64,000 nucleotides of DNA from Neoceratodus forsteri (taxonomy: Eukaryota > Chordata > Ceratodontiformes > Ceratodontidae), in assembly GCA_016271365.2 (NCBI GenBank), contig CM028132.1, forward strand, positions 1,190,945,001 to 1,191,009,000. Reading direction: 5' to 3'. Below the pieces are notes generated by a model, which searched no databases, was not told the origin of the DNA, and saw nothing but the letters and a program-made list of their open reading frames with translations. This document shows positions 21,541 through 32,718 of the stretch, piece after piece; positions within the stretch are counted from its first letter, which is position 1, and every line of letters starts with the position of its first letter. The position numbers and the translations under genes are program-made.

Positions 21541-23840
21541 TTATGCTTTTTTATTTTTATTTTATTTTATTTTATTGAAATCTAGGATTACAAATACCTT
21601 TGAGCAGCAACTGCTCGTTTACAAAGGTTCCACGTCGAAGGAATGGGGGGTTATACATACATACAAAGGTCAACATAATAATACATAGTTACACAATAAC
21701 AAGAAGTAAGAGACTGAGGCTTAGGAAATTCCAGTAATTCAAAATGTGCCAAATGTTATGTAGCATGACATACCAGCCAAGAGCAATCTTGGAAATAAGC
21801 ACTGCAGGTGAGAGGGAAGGGGGTATGCAGGCAGGAAGGCCATTGTCGGAGGGTAGAGGGTGAGGGTAAGAGCTCTAAAGGGGTGAGAGAGGAGGGATAA
21901 AAGTCAGGACATGCCCCAGGGGAGGAAAGGGAGAGGGGGCAAGGGGGTAGGCAGGTAGAAGGGGGGCAAGGTAGGGAGAGATAGCTGTCAACACTGAAGT
22001 GGAGGGCAGTGAACGGTGGGCCCCTGATTAGGCGAGGCAGTCACAATGACTAGTTGAAATGAGATGAAGTCGGAGTTGTCTCTTAAAAGGGCCAAGAGCA
22101 GCAGCAGTAAGAGTTTCTTTGTTGAGAGTATTGTACCACTGTGGTGCTCTGTGGGCAAAGGTCCTCTGGCCCATGGTAGTCCGGCATCTGGGGACAAGGA
22201 AGGTAAGTTGTTGTGAACTTCTAGTTCTCTGGGTGCTGTGGTGGTCAATGAGGAGCTTTTCAATGCCCGGGGGCATGATCCCGAGGAGGACTTTTTTGGC
22301 TAAGAGGCAGGTTTGATACTGTATCCGGCTGATGAGAGGTAGCCATCCTGCCCGAGTGAACAGGTCACAAGTGTGTGTAAGTCGATCAGCCTCAGTTAGC
22401 AGCCTGCATGCTTTGTTGAGTGCAACTGTAATTCTGCGGAGGGCAGAGGCGGAGGCAGAGCCATAAATTGCTAGCCCGTAATCAATGATGAAGGTGACAG
22501 AGCTGATGATAGCCAACCAGAGAGTGTCAGGAGTCATGCAGTGTTTGTGCCTGTAAAGCAGGCCAATACGGATATTGGTGGCTTTGGTGACAGAATCTAC
22601 GTGCCGATGGTAGGACAGTGAGCTGTCCAATGTGACACCTAGGTATTTAAAATCAGGAATGTGTTCAAGTAAGGTCCCTGTTTGGTTTAGGATGGTGAGG
22701 TCACGGGATTTGTACTTGCTTCTGGCATTGTAGAAGGTCATAACCTTTGTTTTGCTGTAGTTCATGACCAGTTTGTGTGACTTGAACCATTCTTCGATGC
22801 GCATGAATTCAAGCTGTAATTGTTTCTCGAGGAGCTCTGCATTTTGGTGGTTGGGGAACATGACTGTGTCATCGGCATAGAGCAGTAATTTCTGGTGGAA
22901 GACACTGGGAAGGTCATTGAGGAAGAGGCTGAAGAGTAGTGGCCCCAGGATGGACCCCTGTGGGACCCCTGAAAGGACTGGCTTTTCTTCCGAGGTGACA
23001 CTGGCAATCCTAACTCGCTGGACCCTCTCCCCAAGGTAGCTTGAAAACCAGAGCAGTGCTTCATTGGAGAGCCCAATGTTTGATAATTGCTTGAGTAGGA
23101 GTGGGTGGTTCACAGTATCAAAGGCTTTCATAAGGTCGATGAATACTGCCCCTACACAGTTTCCTTGATCGTGTGGTATGGATGAAGCTCATGAATTCTA
23201 ATAGTGCAGTGGTGGTACTGTGCCCTTTTTGGAAACCATGCTGCTCAGGACACTGGATGTCGTATTTTTCCAGGTACTTGACTAATTGGTCTGCGGCAAT
23301 GCGCTCCAGGGCCTTAGACAATGGAGGGAGGATGGAGATAGGTCTGTAGTTGGAGTGCAGTGATTTGTCTCCACTTTTGTGTACTGGTGTGATGGTTGCC
23401 TGTTTCCAGCGAGATGGGAACTGGGACAGCCTTAGTGATAGGTCGAGGACCTTTGTCAAGGGTTCAAGGACTTCTTCAAGGACAAGTGCTAACAACTTCA
23501 GGTCAAGGGAGTCACCGCTGTAGCCTGCATTGTGAATGGCCTTCCGAATATAGGTTCTGGCTTCATGCACTGGGATCTCCTTGAAGTAGAATTGTGGGGC
23601 AGGGTGTAGGAGAGGAGTAGTTGCAGGAGGGTTACTACCAGAGGGGGCATCAAAGAAATTAGAAGGGAGGACACTATCCAAGTTGGAGAATGCATTGTTA
23701 AAGATGTTGGTGATGGTGTACAGGTCAGTTGGTGTTCCATTTATGTTGAGCATGGTGGGTGGTGACTTAGAGTCCTTGCCTGTAAGATTTTTCAGGTTAC
23801 TCCAAAATTTTTTTCCATCACCCCAGGAGTTGTTTTAATG
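21541..23840 (-). mobile_element. L2-type LINE, 5'-truncated, RT largely open
   Basis: A 2.3-kb minus-strand LINE ending in a TTTTATTTTATTTTA tail at 21,541-21,580. It begins inside ORF2 just upstream of RT (about 23,840) and keeps most of RT in two long frames. Two other L2 fragments on the same strand lie at 14.35-15.2 and 20.6-21.3 kb. Confidence 0.85.
22028..23820 (-). pseudogene. L2 ORF2 remnant (reverse transcriptase and C-terminus)
   Basis: Read from 23,820 downward. The linker carries KFWSNLKNLTGKDSKSPP. RT blocks follow: FPSRWKQATITPVHKSGDKS and NYRPISILPPLSKALERI (23,118-23,753), then KAFDTVNHPLLLKQL, GVPQGSILGPLLFSLFLNDL and the catalytic YADDTV (22,028-23,131). The C-terminal part has FKYLGVTLDSSLSYHRHVD, IIDYGLAIYGSA, RAPQWYNTLNK and a final FKRQLRLHL. 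One frameshift near 23,118-23,160 separates the two parts. The order and motifs match the L2 clade; the missing endonuclease shows 5' truncation. Confidence 0.85.
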
Positions 23841-24088
23841 CACAGTCATTTGACTGGTTTTACCCAATGAGGTTTGTTTGATTTTTATACCCATTTTTTT
23901 AAGAGGCCGATTGATTGTAGTCAGTTCTGAGCTTCAGCATTCTAAGTAGAAACTGAGAAGCCTCTTCACATTTGGCCTGTGCAATTTTTCATCACCTATA
24001 TTTGTGTGTGCCTGGGGAAATGCACAGGTAAGGTCACAGACTGATTCAGGTGAAATTGTGAAACTACTTTAGGAAAAAATGATACATA
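23841..24088. other. Unassigned sequence
   Basis: No recognisable feature between the L2 and the solo LTR. Confidence 0.35.
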
Positions 24089-25956
24089 TATAACCCCCCT
24101 ACTAATGGGTGTTCCCAAAAAGTCTTCCTCGAGCTTGCCTAAATGCACACTGCCAGGCTGGTGTCCTGCATTTAGCAGTTTAAATGTGATTGCCAGAGAG
24201 TGCCTGTATAGCCTCTGTGTACTGTCTCTTTAAGAGCTGCCTGGATTGCAGTCATAAGTAATCTGAGAGGGAGCTCTGTTAAAAGATGTAACTATTGCTG
24301 AAAATCATTTAGAGTGATAATGATAATGTAGTTTGTCTAACCTGCCTTCTTTGCAGCAAAGACTGTTTTGTTTATCTCCACTATCTTGGTTCTGGACTGC
24401 CGAATTGGACCAATCAGTAGTGGTGGGACCTAAAATGGAGCCGGATTACAGGTGCTGTCTGGAGTCAAAATCTGTAGGTATTGTAGTTTTGGGCTTTTGG
24501 CACCTTTTTGCACCTGAAGGGGGAGCCTTTGTTGTGACTGATAGATCAGCCAACCAAACCTTTTGGATTCTGGGGAAAGTCCCAGGCTTGCTGGCAGTTG
24601 AGTCATATCTAAGTTGGGAGCTGAAGAAGCAACAGCTCGAGACAGTCTCTGTGGAAAGGCCTGAGTTTTGGCCTGCATGTCTGCCTGCTGCCCCTGAGAG
24701 GGAGAGAAGAGAATCATTTCAGACTAAATCCGAGTTTGGGAGAACGAAGTAAGCCACTGATTTTTTACCAGGCTCATACCTAAAGAAGATCGAAGATTTT
24801 GCTGAATGCTATTGGCTTGTCAGGATTTCCAGCTGCTTTTGAATCCCCGGTTTGTGCAGAGACTTTGCGATTGTGACCGGAGAGCGGTTTGCCTGGTACA
24901 GCAGAATTTCCTTACATGTAAATGTGCTGTGAGTTGTTAGTGGGTCGTGATTTGGTTCCCCACTGTGTGAACTGTGTTCTGCTTGCTGGAAGCTGTGTCC
25001 AGCCCAAAATGGACTGATTCTGAATTTGTCTCCATTTGGCCTGGGCCTTGCCACACTGGCCCAGCCAGACTACCCGCTGCACAGAGAAAGCCATTGACGA
25101 GAGACCTGCCTGGGGATCAGCCCCCTGCTCCACGCTTGAACAGGAATGACACCTCGGTGAATTGTGTGGGCCCTGCTTCTCCTAGCACTCCAGATCAACC
25201 ACCTGTGTCTCAATTTTCATCCCGCCTGTGTCCAGTCTTGGGTATCATAAGTAATCATCAGGGTAGCTCTCTGCAGCAACAGCCTAATCTAAAAGTGTGT
25301 TATCTGATTGTCTTGTTTTCTTTTCACGAACTGGGCCCGCCGGCTCCGGATTACAATTAGTGTCTGTGGAGCATGTTATTTTCTTCCATCACCGGGCCCC
25401 AACCAGCTGCAACGTTCCTGGCTAGCCCACCATTCTCCATCTGGGTACCCAGAGTGTGTGGTTGTTTAATGACCCTGAAGTGCATGCATAACTGTTTGAT
25501 TGATACAGTCTTTAAGCAAATTAACCTGATTACGCCCCTTCCTTGTTCAAGTCCCTTAAATAAATCAGATCTAACTCTTTTTTGCATTTACCCTGACTGT
25601 GGTTCCAGTTTATGCAAGAGTACTGTACTGCTGTTATTTGCTGTGTATAAGTTTGTTTTACAGGGGGTCCCCAGGGTTGAGCCAGAGAAAAGCCCTGGTG
25701 GTAAGTGCAAACAGCGTGGGTACTTGTGTGGTGTATCAAGGGTATTGTGAAAGTGATTATTGTGTATTGTTCTGGCCACTAGTAAGGGAAGAGGGGGGTT
25801 ACAGTGTCCTGGAGGGCTGTGCCCAGGTTAGCTTGACCACTACCAACCCTGACCTCCGGGTGGAGGCACCCATTTCAGAACTCAGGCCCCTTAACCTGCT
25901 ACTAGCCAAGCAGGCAGGGGTAGTAGCCCTTGGGATAGCGCCACCTAGGGGTTACA
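24089..25956 (+). mobile_element. Solo LTR of the Ty3/gypsy family (copy 1)
   Basis: It starts TATAACCCCCCTACTAATGG (the usual TG start changed to TA) and ends CACCTAGGGGTTACA. It aligns along its length with the solo LTR at 39,645-41,637 and, more distantly, with the reverse complement of the LTRs at 41,830-43,674 and 50,335-52,164. A likely polyadenylation signal (TTAAATAAATC) lies near 25,556. The flanks CATA and CATG are an imperfect 4-bp duplication. No internal region remains, so it most likely formed by LTR-LTR recombination. Confidence 0.8.
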
Positions 25957-26235
25957 CATGTACTCTAAAAAACATCTTATTCCCATGGAAGACCATTTGG
26001 GTCTGTACAGAGTGCTTGAATTTCACTCATCCTCCTGGCAGACGTTATGGCCACCAGGAATACTGTCTTCCAGGACAGGTACTACAAAGACATGGGCTCA
26101 CATTGTGGTCCCATTAAATATGCCACTACTATGTTTAGATCCCAAGGGGGGATATATGGGGTTCCTCACTGTAGGGAACCTGTGGTTTCAGTCAAACCTC
26201 TCAGCTGTCCCTGATTTTCAGGGATGTTCCTAATT
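25957..26235 (-). pseudogene. DIRS tyrosine recombinase scrap
   Basis: Read on the minus strand it encodes YLSWKTVFLVAITSARRMSE followed by IQALCTDP. This is the block around the first catalytic Arg in DIRS-type tyrosine recombinases, and it closely matches the recombinase of the DIRS element at 59-64 kb (SWKAMFLVAVTSTRRISALQ). It abuts the solo LTR, which may have inserted into a DIRS copy. Little else of that copy is recognisable. Confidence 0.65.
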
Positions 26236-27019
26236 TCACCTTAAAAAGTTCCCCAAGTTCTACCTAAATTTGGCATTTCTGTTACTAAAGAGTAAGAGTT
26301 CAAATTATAAAATAATGTCTGCCTTCTGTGTTACAGATGATTTTGCATTACAGAAATGCTATTTAAACTTAGAAGTATATCGTACACAGCTCACTGAGCT
26401 GATATTACTATTGTTTTTCTGGTATCTCCCTGATTTTGGTAATTTGCCCATGAGTTTTGAAACAGGAGATGGAGAATTATGGTTTCAACCTTTGAAAAAT
26501 ATTTTGAACACTGGTTGTAAGGCAATCATTTGTTCTTTCCCAGCTGCCTTACCAGCAGAAATTGCTGCCAAATGTACCTGTAAAGATGAAAACTTTAGTC
26601 CTTGAAACTACAGGTGCAAAAAACAATTTAAAGCCAGTGGCAAATCAACATCTATGGCTGTGGCCTTATTTGCTTTGCACCAGATACTAAACTTTTGCCA
26701 TTTAAAAAAATAGATTTTCCTGCTTGCTGGTTTTCTGGCTATCTTTAAAACTTCCAGCACGTGACTAGATGATTTTAAACAAAAAAATTCTGCTTTCAAG
26801 AACCATGTGTTATGGGAGGGGGCTTATCTGGACTGCTGTTGCCCTCCTAAGGTCCCTGGAACTCCTGTTCTTGCTGCCTGCTCCCGCCCACTCAACCACG
26901 TGTGTGGTGGCAGGAGCTATAGTGTGACAGTGCGGACATCCATGGTGCCTTCTGTGCCCTTTCCAACAATGACTGCAGCCACATTCTTCAGTCCCTGTCC
27001 ATAAATTCAGGCAGTGAGG
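26236..27019. other. Unassigned sequence; left target duplication of the hAT element
   Basis: No recognised element. The last eight bases (27,012-27,019, CAGTGAGG) are the left copy of the hAT target-site duplication. Confidence 0.45.
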
Positions 27020-27983
27020 CAGGGGTCGACAAATCCCACAGCCCGACGTCCTGGGCTACAAATCTTGCCAGCCGGAAAAGCAGTTTTGCTTCTCTCAGCT
27101 GTCCCACGAACAACCAAGAGTTTTTGCGCCCAACTGAAATAGCTTATACTACTGGGTACTGACTGCTAGATGCCACTTGTTTTATATTGGTCTGTGTCTG
27201 CTGGATTTTCTTAGCTTCACATGGTACAAGCGCTCCCATTGGAAACAACAGCTGTGTGAACTGGGGAGTAGCAGGCGCGAGCGTGGAGAGACATGCTGAG
27301 CTGAAGGCAACCTCCCTCCCTCCACTGCAGCAGCAGCAGAGATTGCCAGCAGTGCAGGACTGACAGGTTAGTCAGCCCATAGTGTGTAGAGCCTGAGAGT
27401 ATCAGTCCAGACCAGTGGCTGAGATGGTGGTGGGGGTGGCGGGGCGGAGGAGAGTCACAGGCACATCACGTCAAGGAAACTGAAAGGTGCCCTTTCACAG
27501 TGTGACAGTCAGCGGACAGATGTACTTGGCTTGGCTGCTGCTTGGCTACAGTTTTTGTTGAGACTTAACCGTGGGCAGTTACTGACCATTAGATGCGCCC
27601 AGTCTCTCACTCCCACAGCAAAATTAGAAAAACTAAAAGCCAAAAGAAGGAAAGGGGAAGGGACATTTAAAAGAAAACAACTGGGGGAAGGGGTGAGAGA
27701 TCATGGGGACAGGAGGAAGGTTGGGGAACAACATAAAGGTGGCTGGGGACAGACAGTTGGTTTGTCAGCAGGACAAAGAAACAAGAACTTAGATAAATTG
27801 TTAAAAGGGAAATGGCTAAAACAAACCTGTTACTGCACTTCAGTTAGTGCAGAGAGTGAGACTGTGGGTGTTGGAAGAAGGAACACAACTTAGTGACAGC
27901 TTGCCTAATAGCCAAACCCAAAAGAAAAACGAAAAGCATATTAACTAGGAAGGAAGAACTGCAGCAGTAAGGGGAAAGAAAGT

Positions 27984-28510
27984 TCTGAAGTCATTAGTCA
28001 CTCAGCTGGTGGGAGTGAGTAACTGCTGTGAGAAAGTGGGGATCTCGGGGAAGGAAGCACCAAGTTTTCCCATCAGCAAAAATGCTGACCTTCCCCACAG
28101 CGACGGCACAATACTGGCCCTGGTATTGTGCCGCCTCTTGACTCCTTGTTTTTCTGTGTGGGCTCTGCCCCACCTGGACTCTAAGATTCCAACTCCAGGT
28201 CGGAGTTGGTCCGGGAGGGAGGGGAACACTGGGGAAAGGCTAAACAGGAAAATGGACCATTACCACTAAGTCGCCAGATGTCCCTTTTCCCTGTTTTGCC
28301 ATCGGGTGTCGACGAAAAGGAGTGATACGCTTGGGGAAACACAACTGGTGGCAACCTACAAGGGAAAAAAAGGAACAGCATTTAGAATTAAAAACAAAAA
28401 GGAACATACTGTCTGACTCTGAAGTCACTCAGTGGGTGACTGCTGTCAGATTGTGGGGATCTCAGGGAACTAACAAGGCAATTGGCGGCAGCTTAAAGAA
28501 ACAAGCATTT
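27984..28510. repeat. Minisatellite units near the left end of the hAT element
   Basis: About two diverged units of the 120-140-bp repeat also found near the right end. Shared segments are CTGAAGTCACTCAGTGGGTG, TCAGATTGTGGGGATCTCAG and GGAACTAACAAGGCAATTGG, in direct orientation relative to the right-end array. Confidence 0.65.
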
Positions 28511-28959
28511 GTCAATGCCGAATGTTTGCTTGCTGGTATTGGCACTGGTAGTGCAGGAGTTAGAGAGATGCATAATAGGAATGGCAGTGAAGTATTGAAG
28601 TAATGCCAACCCCCACCCAGCAGAGACTGACAAGAATTGGGGGTGTGCCTTTCGGTCATTGGCCATAACACTCATGCCATTCCACCTCACCCCACCTTCA
28701 GACACCGACAGGTGTTGCAGTGTGTCTTGAGGTCTATGACCCTTATGCTCACCCCATTCCATAAGGAAATAAGCTGAGATGGGTGCAGTATAGGAGAATG
28801 GGGTGAACGTTAGGGCCAAAGACCCCAAGGCACACCTCAATGCCTGTCAGTGGCTTCAGGGTGGGAGTGGGGATGGAATGGGGTGAGCATTATGACTGAC
28901 AACCCCTAGTCACCCCCCGACACCTGTCGGTCTGTACAGGATGGGTGTTACGGTTGGAA
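28511..28959. other. Unassigned interior of the hAT element
   Basis: Locally repetitive: TGGGGTGA-containing segments recur (around 28,690, 28,798 and 28,880) with CACCTGTCGG/CACCGACAGG-like pieces. No coding signal. Confidence 0.4.
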
Positions 28960-29780
28960 ACCCTAATGCTCCAGGCGTTTGTTGGTATTTTTGCTCCAAA
29001 TTTTCAGCATGGGCTTTTTGGGACCCAACCTTATGAACAGTGACAGTATCATTTCATTACTCAATCCCAAAAGGTGATTTCGCACAGCAAGTGTGCCATT
29101 CGGTGCCACAGATGTGAAAAATGACAGCTGTACTGTTCATGAGGAGGTGTGAAGAAATGGCAATGTTGAAAATCTGGAGTGAAAATATGAACAAGTGGCG
29201 AAATTATGAGTGTGCGTAGAAACTGCGTAACGCAGTCATTTTTTTGAATGTTTCACCAAAATTTCAACATGGCGTTTTTGCGACCTCCTTTCATGAACAG
29301 TGGCACTGGGATTTCATTAATCTGTCCTAAAAGTTGATTTCTGCACAGTGACCGCACCATTCTGTGCCACAGGCGCAAAAACACATTTCAGGAAGGATGC
29401 AAAAAATGACCGCTGTACCGTTCATATGGGGTTGTGAAAAAATAGCAATGTTGGAAATTTGGAGTAAACGTATTAAAAATCGATGAAGTTATGAGCGTGC
29501 ATAGAAACTGCACAATGGATGCTCATAAAGCAGTCATTTGTTGGAGTTTTTTCACCAAATTTGCAACAAGGGCATTTTGGGACTCCACCTCATGAACAGT
29601 GGCACTGTCATTTCATTAATTGGTCCCGAAAGGTGATTCCGCACAGCGACCAAGAAATCACCATTTGGGATTGAGAAACTAAATGGCAGTGACAGTGTTC
29701 ACGAGGTCGGGTCCCAAGAACCCCATGTTGAAAATCTGGGACCAAAACTCCAGAAATTGGCTGTGATATCAACCTACGTT
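28960..29780. repeat. Palindromic tandem array, family P1 (third locus, inside hAT)
   Basis: Three consecutive dyads show the same alternation as at 1-1,400. One orientation has TTCAACATGG, ACCTCATGAACAGTGGCACT and CATTTCATTAA; the inverted one has GACAGCTGTACTGTTCATGA, ATGTTGAAAATCT and TTATGAG. Shared inner AAAAGGTGATTTCGCACAG segments mark the dyad centres. Sequence similarity to the first two loci is clear by eye but not quantified. Confidence 0.65.
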
Positions 29781-29789
29781 ATTATAGTG

Positions 29790-30960
29790 CAATAATTATT
29801 CCCCTACTCTGATTGGTTGTCAGAGTTCCAGTACAGTTACATTAACCCACATTACCCTACCATGTACAGCCTGATAATGGCGGATGCTTTCAAAAATAGT
29901 AGTGAATGGAGTTCCAGTAATTGTCTGTGAAGCTAAAATTTTCCTAAAAAAAAAATGGCTGCTCTTGGCACCTACTGCATGTTTATCAAATTGTGAATAA
30001 AATTAATTCATACACAGACTGCTTGCCCAAAGTTGTCTAAAAATTTTTATTTTTTTGTTACAGAGAGAGATGCTGGTAAGTATGATAAATGAATATTCAT
30101 TAGCTGACAGTTACTTAACTCCCACTTTGGCGAGATCTGGCTTTTTTATGCTGTGCCAGTTTAGTAACCAGTAGTATGAAAGACATTCTTATTCTGTACC
30201 AGTACCACAACATGACTTTATTTTTTTGAAATGAACATTACAACTCTTGTTCTCAATAGTTTGGAATTCAGTACTCTGGCAATGACATACGCATTACTGT
30301 CCACTAATCTATTTGCCCAACTGTAATGCGCATGGTCCTTCCCAAAGTCCTGATTTCAAAACAGCAACAAAATGGCATTTGTACTGCTCAGTAAGCTAGA
30401 AAAAAATTGTGTCTCGCCAAAGTGAAAGTGAAAAAGTGACAGCAGATGCTGGTCCATGTATCTTAATTCATCTCCATCCCACCCCTGGGATGCTCTATGC
30501 CATTTAAAAAGTCTTGTAACAAGCCTGTGTCCCATAATGTCTCTCACGCAGCAATACGCAAGCTGCCATGGTAACCAGCATGCACCTACCATGTTGATGC
30601 GTGTGTACCAGCAGGACCGCGATCCGTCGTCCGACCCAGCAGTAGCAGTCAACATCGGTACTAAATGTGAAAATCCATCAACAGTGACATTGCTTGATAA
30701 ATAAAGGCTGTAACAGAACAAAAACCATCTCACCTTTACTTATAGAATGCCCACAAATAAGTGCAACGGCAGGCAGGGAGGGAAAGGAGAGGATAGTCAT
30801 GGATATCAATCAACAGCCTGCATTCTTATCATAGCCCTGCATTCCAGCATTGGCAAAACAAGTGCAGAAGGATTATTTTAGTCACAAACACACATTTTTC
30901 ATTCGTAATTCAAGACAGACGATAAAATAAATATTTAAAAAAGTTCCTAATTATAATAAT
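29790..30960. other. Unassigned interior of the hAT element
   Basis: No recognised element or domain. Open frames of up to 125 codons occur without any family signal. Confidence 0.4.
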
Positions 30961-31109
30961 AGCAATAATGGATGAGCAGGGGTTAGATTAACCTTCAGTT
31001 AATCACCCCCTTGGGGCAATATGGCACTCAGCTGCACCTCATGCCATATTACGCCCCAAAGGGGTGATTAACAGACTGCTAATCTAACCCCTGCTCATCC
31101 ATTACTGCT
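30961..31109. mobile_element. Hairpin element H3 with conserved loop
   Basis: The outer arms AGCAATAATGGATGAGCAGG and CCTGCTCATCCATTACTGCT pair, as do GGGGTTAGATTA and TAATCTAACCCC, then TTAATCACCCC and GGGGTGATTAA. The loop (about 31,022-31,046) reads TGGCACTCAGCTGCACCTCA, resembling the loops of H1 and H2, while the stems differ completely. It lies inside the hAT element. Confidence 0.7.
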
Positions 31110-31134
31110 TAATTGAAACCCCCCCCATTGACTG

Positions 31135-31247
31135 CCATTATAGGGCTTACCGTCATTTCTTCAGTTCCCGGTTGGTCTTTGAAGAGTGCAGACGTGTTCC
31201 TGGTCCACAGAAGATCACTGATCCTGACCTCTGGAGGTAAGTATGGG
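31135..31247 (-). mobile_element. Short terminal-inverted-repeat element, copy 2
   Basis: This is the inverted copy of 4547-4656. It contains ATTTCTTCAGTTCCCGGTTG and GTCTTTGAAGAG and ends GGAGGTAAGTATGGG. The left terminus (GGGCTTACCG) is more diverged. Confidence 0.5.
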
Positions 31248-31984
31248 TGAGGGGGGGTGTGTGGTGGGGGGTGCAGAGGAAGGGTGCAGGTTGGGGGAAG
31301 GGAGCTGGCAGGAACGACTAGGGATAGTTTTCTTTTTTTTCCAGTTAAAAAAAAAATACTTTATTGGACTGTTTTATTTTTTATGGGTGAAATATTACAA
31401 AATGGATTTCGGCACACCAGGATGGATTCCCAGTGTGCCAGAGTACTGGAGGGGATCAATGCTGACCCGGGGACTGGGCACCCTGAGGTCAGCTGAGAAC
31501 ATAGGGGCATGGGGGACACGTATCCAACACCAGGAGTGGGCATCCCAGTGCCAGAAACATCAAAGAAATATTTTATGGCACACTGGGGTGGGCTCCCAGT
31601 GTGCCACATTAATGGGGGGAGGGGGATACATGCTGACACAGGGATTGAGCACCCCGATGTCGGCAGGGGACGGAGAACAGAAGGTGCCGGGCGGGCAGCA
31701 GCAGTGGAAAGGAGCTAATTTGTTGTCCTGCTGTGTGACTGGTTTGGAGGGAGGGGGTACTGCCACTGCAATGATGAAATTGGCCCTGATTGCAGAGGCA
31801 GATTTCTTTCAAGTGTGACGCTCGCTCTGAAACTGCCATCATTGGCAGCTTCAGCATTAATTGGTGGCCGATGGATACGCCCATCAAAACATTCACTGGT
31901 TTAACCACAGCACTGCCACACCTCTGCAATGCTCTACTACCTCAATATGTTTCTTGTGCACTGCATGTGCAAGCAAACATGAAA
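31248..31984. other. Unassigned interior of the hAT element
   Basis: G-rich start and two local copies of an ACACNGG-GTGGGCTCCCAGTGTGCC-type segment (around 31,413-31,440 and 31,578-31,606). A 191-codon plus-strand frame (31,243-31,818) has no recognisable domain. Confidence 0.4.
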
Positions 31985-32560
31985 AAGAAAAACAAAAGGA
32001 AAGCATTTAATTAAAAACAAAAAGGGAAAATACTGTCTGAAGTCACTCAGTGGGTGACTGATGTCAGATTGTGGGGATCTCAGGGAACTAACAAGGCAAT
32101 TGGTGGCAACTTACAGAAAAAAAGGGAAAAAAAACAAAAGGAAAAGCATTTAATTAAAAACAAAAAGGAAAGCACACTGTCTGAAGTCACTCAATGGGGG
32201 TGTCAGATTGTGGGATTGTGGGGATCTTGGGGAACACAACTAGTGGCAGAATACAGACAAAGGAAAAAAAAAGAAAAGCATTTAAAATTAACAACAAATA
32301 GGGAAGTATTGTCAGAAGTCAGTCAGTGGGGGGGGGTGTTTGACTGATTGTGGTGTTCATCTGATCTCGTGGAATGCAACTAGTGGCAGCCTATAGAAAA
32401 AGGACAGCATTTAAAATTAAAAACAACAACAAATTACTCAGAGGGGGCAGCTGTCAGATTGTGGGGTTTGGGTGAAACACAACTGGTGGCAGCTTACAGA
32501 AAATAAAAAAAAAACAAACAAGGAAAAGCATTTAAAATTAAAAACAAAACACAAATGTTA
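31985..32560. repeat. Minisatellite array near the right end of the hAT element
   Basis: Units begin at about 32,001, 32,143, 32,275, 32,405 and 32,526, so the monomer is about 120-140 bp with four full units and a partial one. Each has AAGCATTTAATTAAAAACAA, GAAGTCACTCAGTGGG, TCAGATTGTGGGG and CACAACTGGTGGCAG. Units become more diverged rightwards. The same unit occurs near the left end. Confidence 0.8.
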
Positions 32561-32718
32561 TGTAAAATGTGTTTTTTTTTTAGTTCTATTACATTTTTTT
32601 TAATTCTCTTATTTTTAACTGGACTACCATCTCAAGCACCAGGACTACTAATTTTACTCAAGCCACTTGTCCATGGACAAGTACTTAATTTTGAAATTTG
32701 TCGACCCCTGCAGTGAGG

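Larger units (their letters stand above)
27020..32710. mobile_element. hAT-type DNA transposon, non-autonomous, 5.7 kb
   Basis: The ends are inverted repeats: CAGGGGTCGACAAAT at 27,020-27,034 and its complement ATTTGTCGACCCCTG at 32,696-32,710. The same 8-mer CAGTGAGG flanks both sides (27,012-27,019 and 32,711-32,718). An 8-bp duplication and a CAGGGGTC-type terminus are hallmarks of the hAT superfamily. I found no transposase (no RNase H-like core or BED finger) in any frame. The interior instead holds minisatellite arrays near both ends, a P1 palindrome array, a hairpin and a short TIR element. Confidence 0.85.

Noticed and set aside
24333..26117. Several 100-170-codon frames near the first solo LTR
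   Set aside because: They lie within the non-coding LTR or cross its end; the other LTR copies do not keep them open.
31243..31818. 191-codon frame in the hAT interior as a transposase
   Set aside because: Gly-rich, without BED finger or RNase H-like catalytic blocks, and partly built from a local duplication.
31985..32560. CRISPR-like array
   Set aside because: Units of 120-140 bp are fully homologous with no unique spacers, in a vertebrate context; it is a minisatellite.
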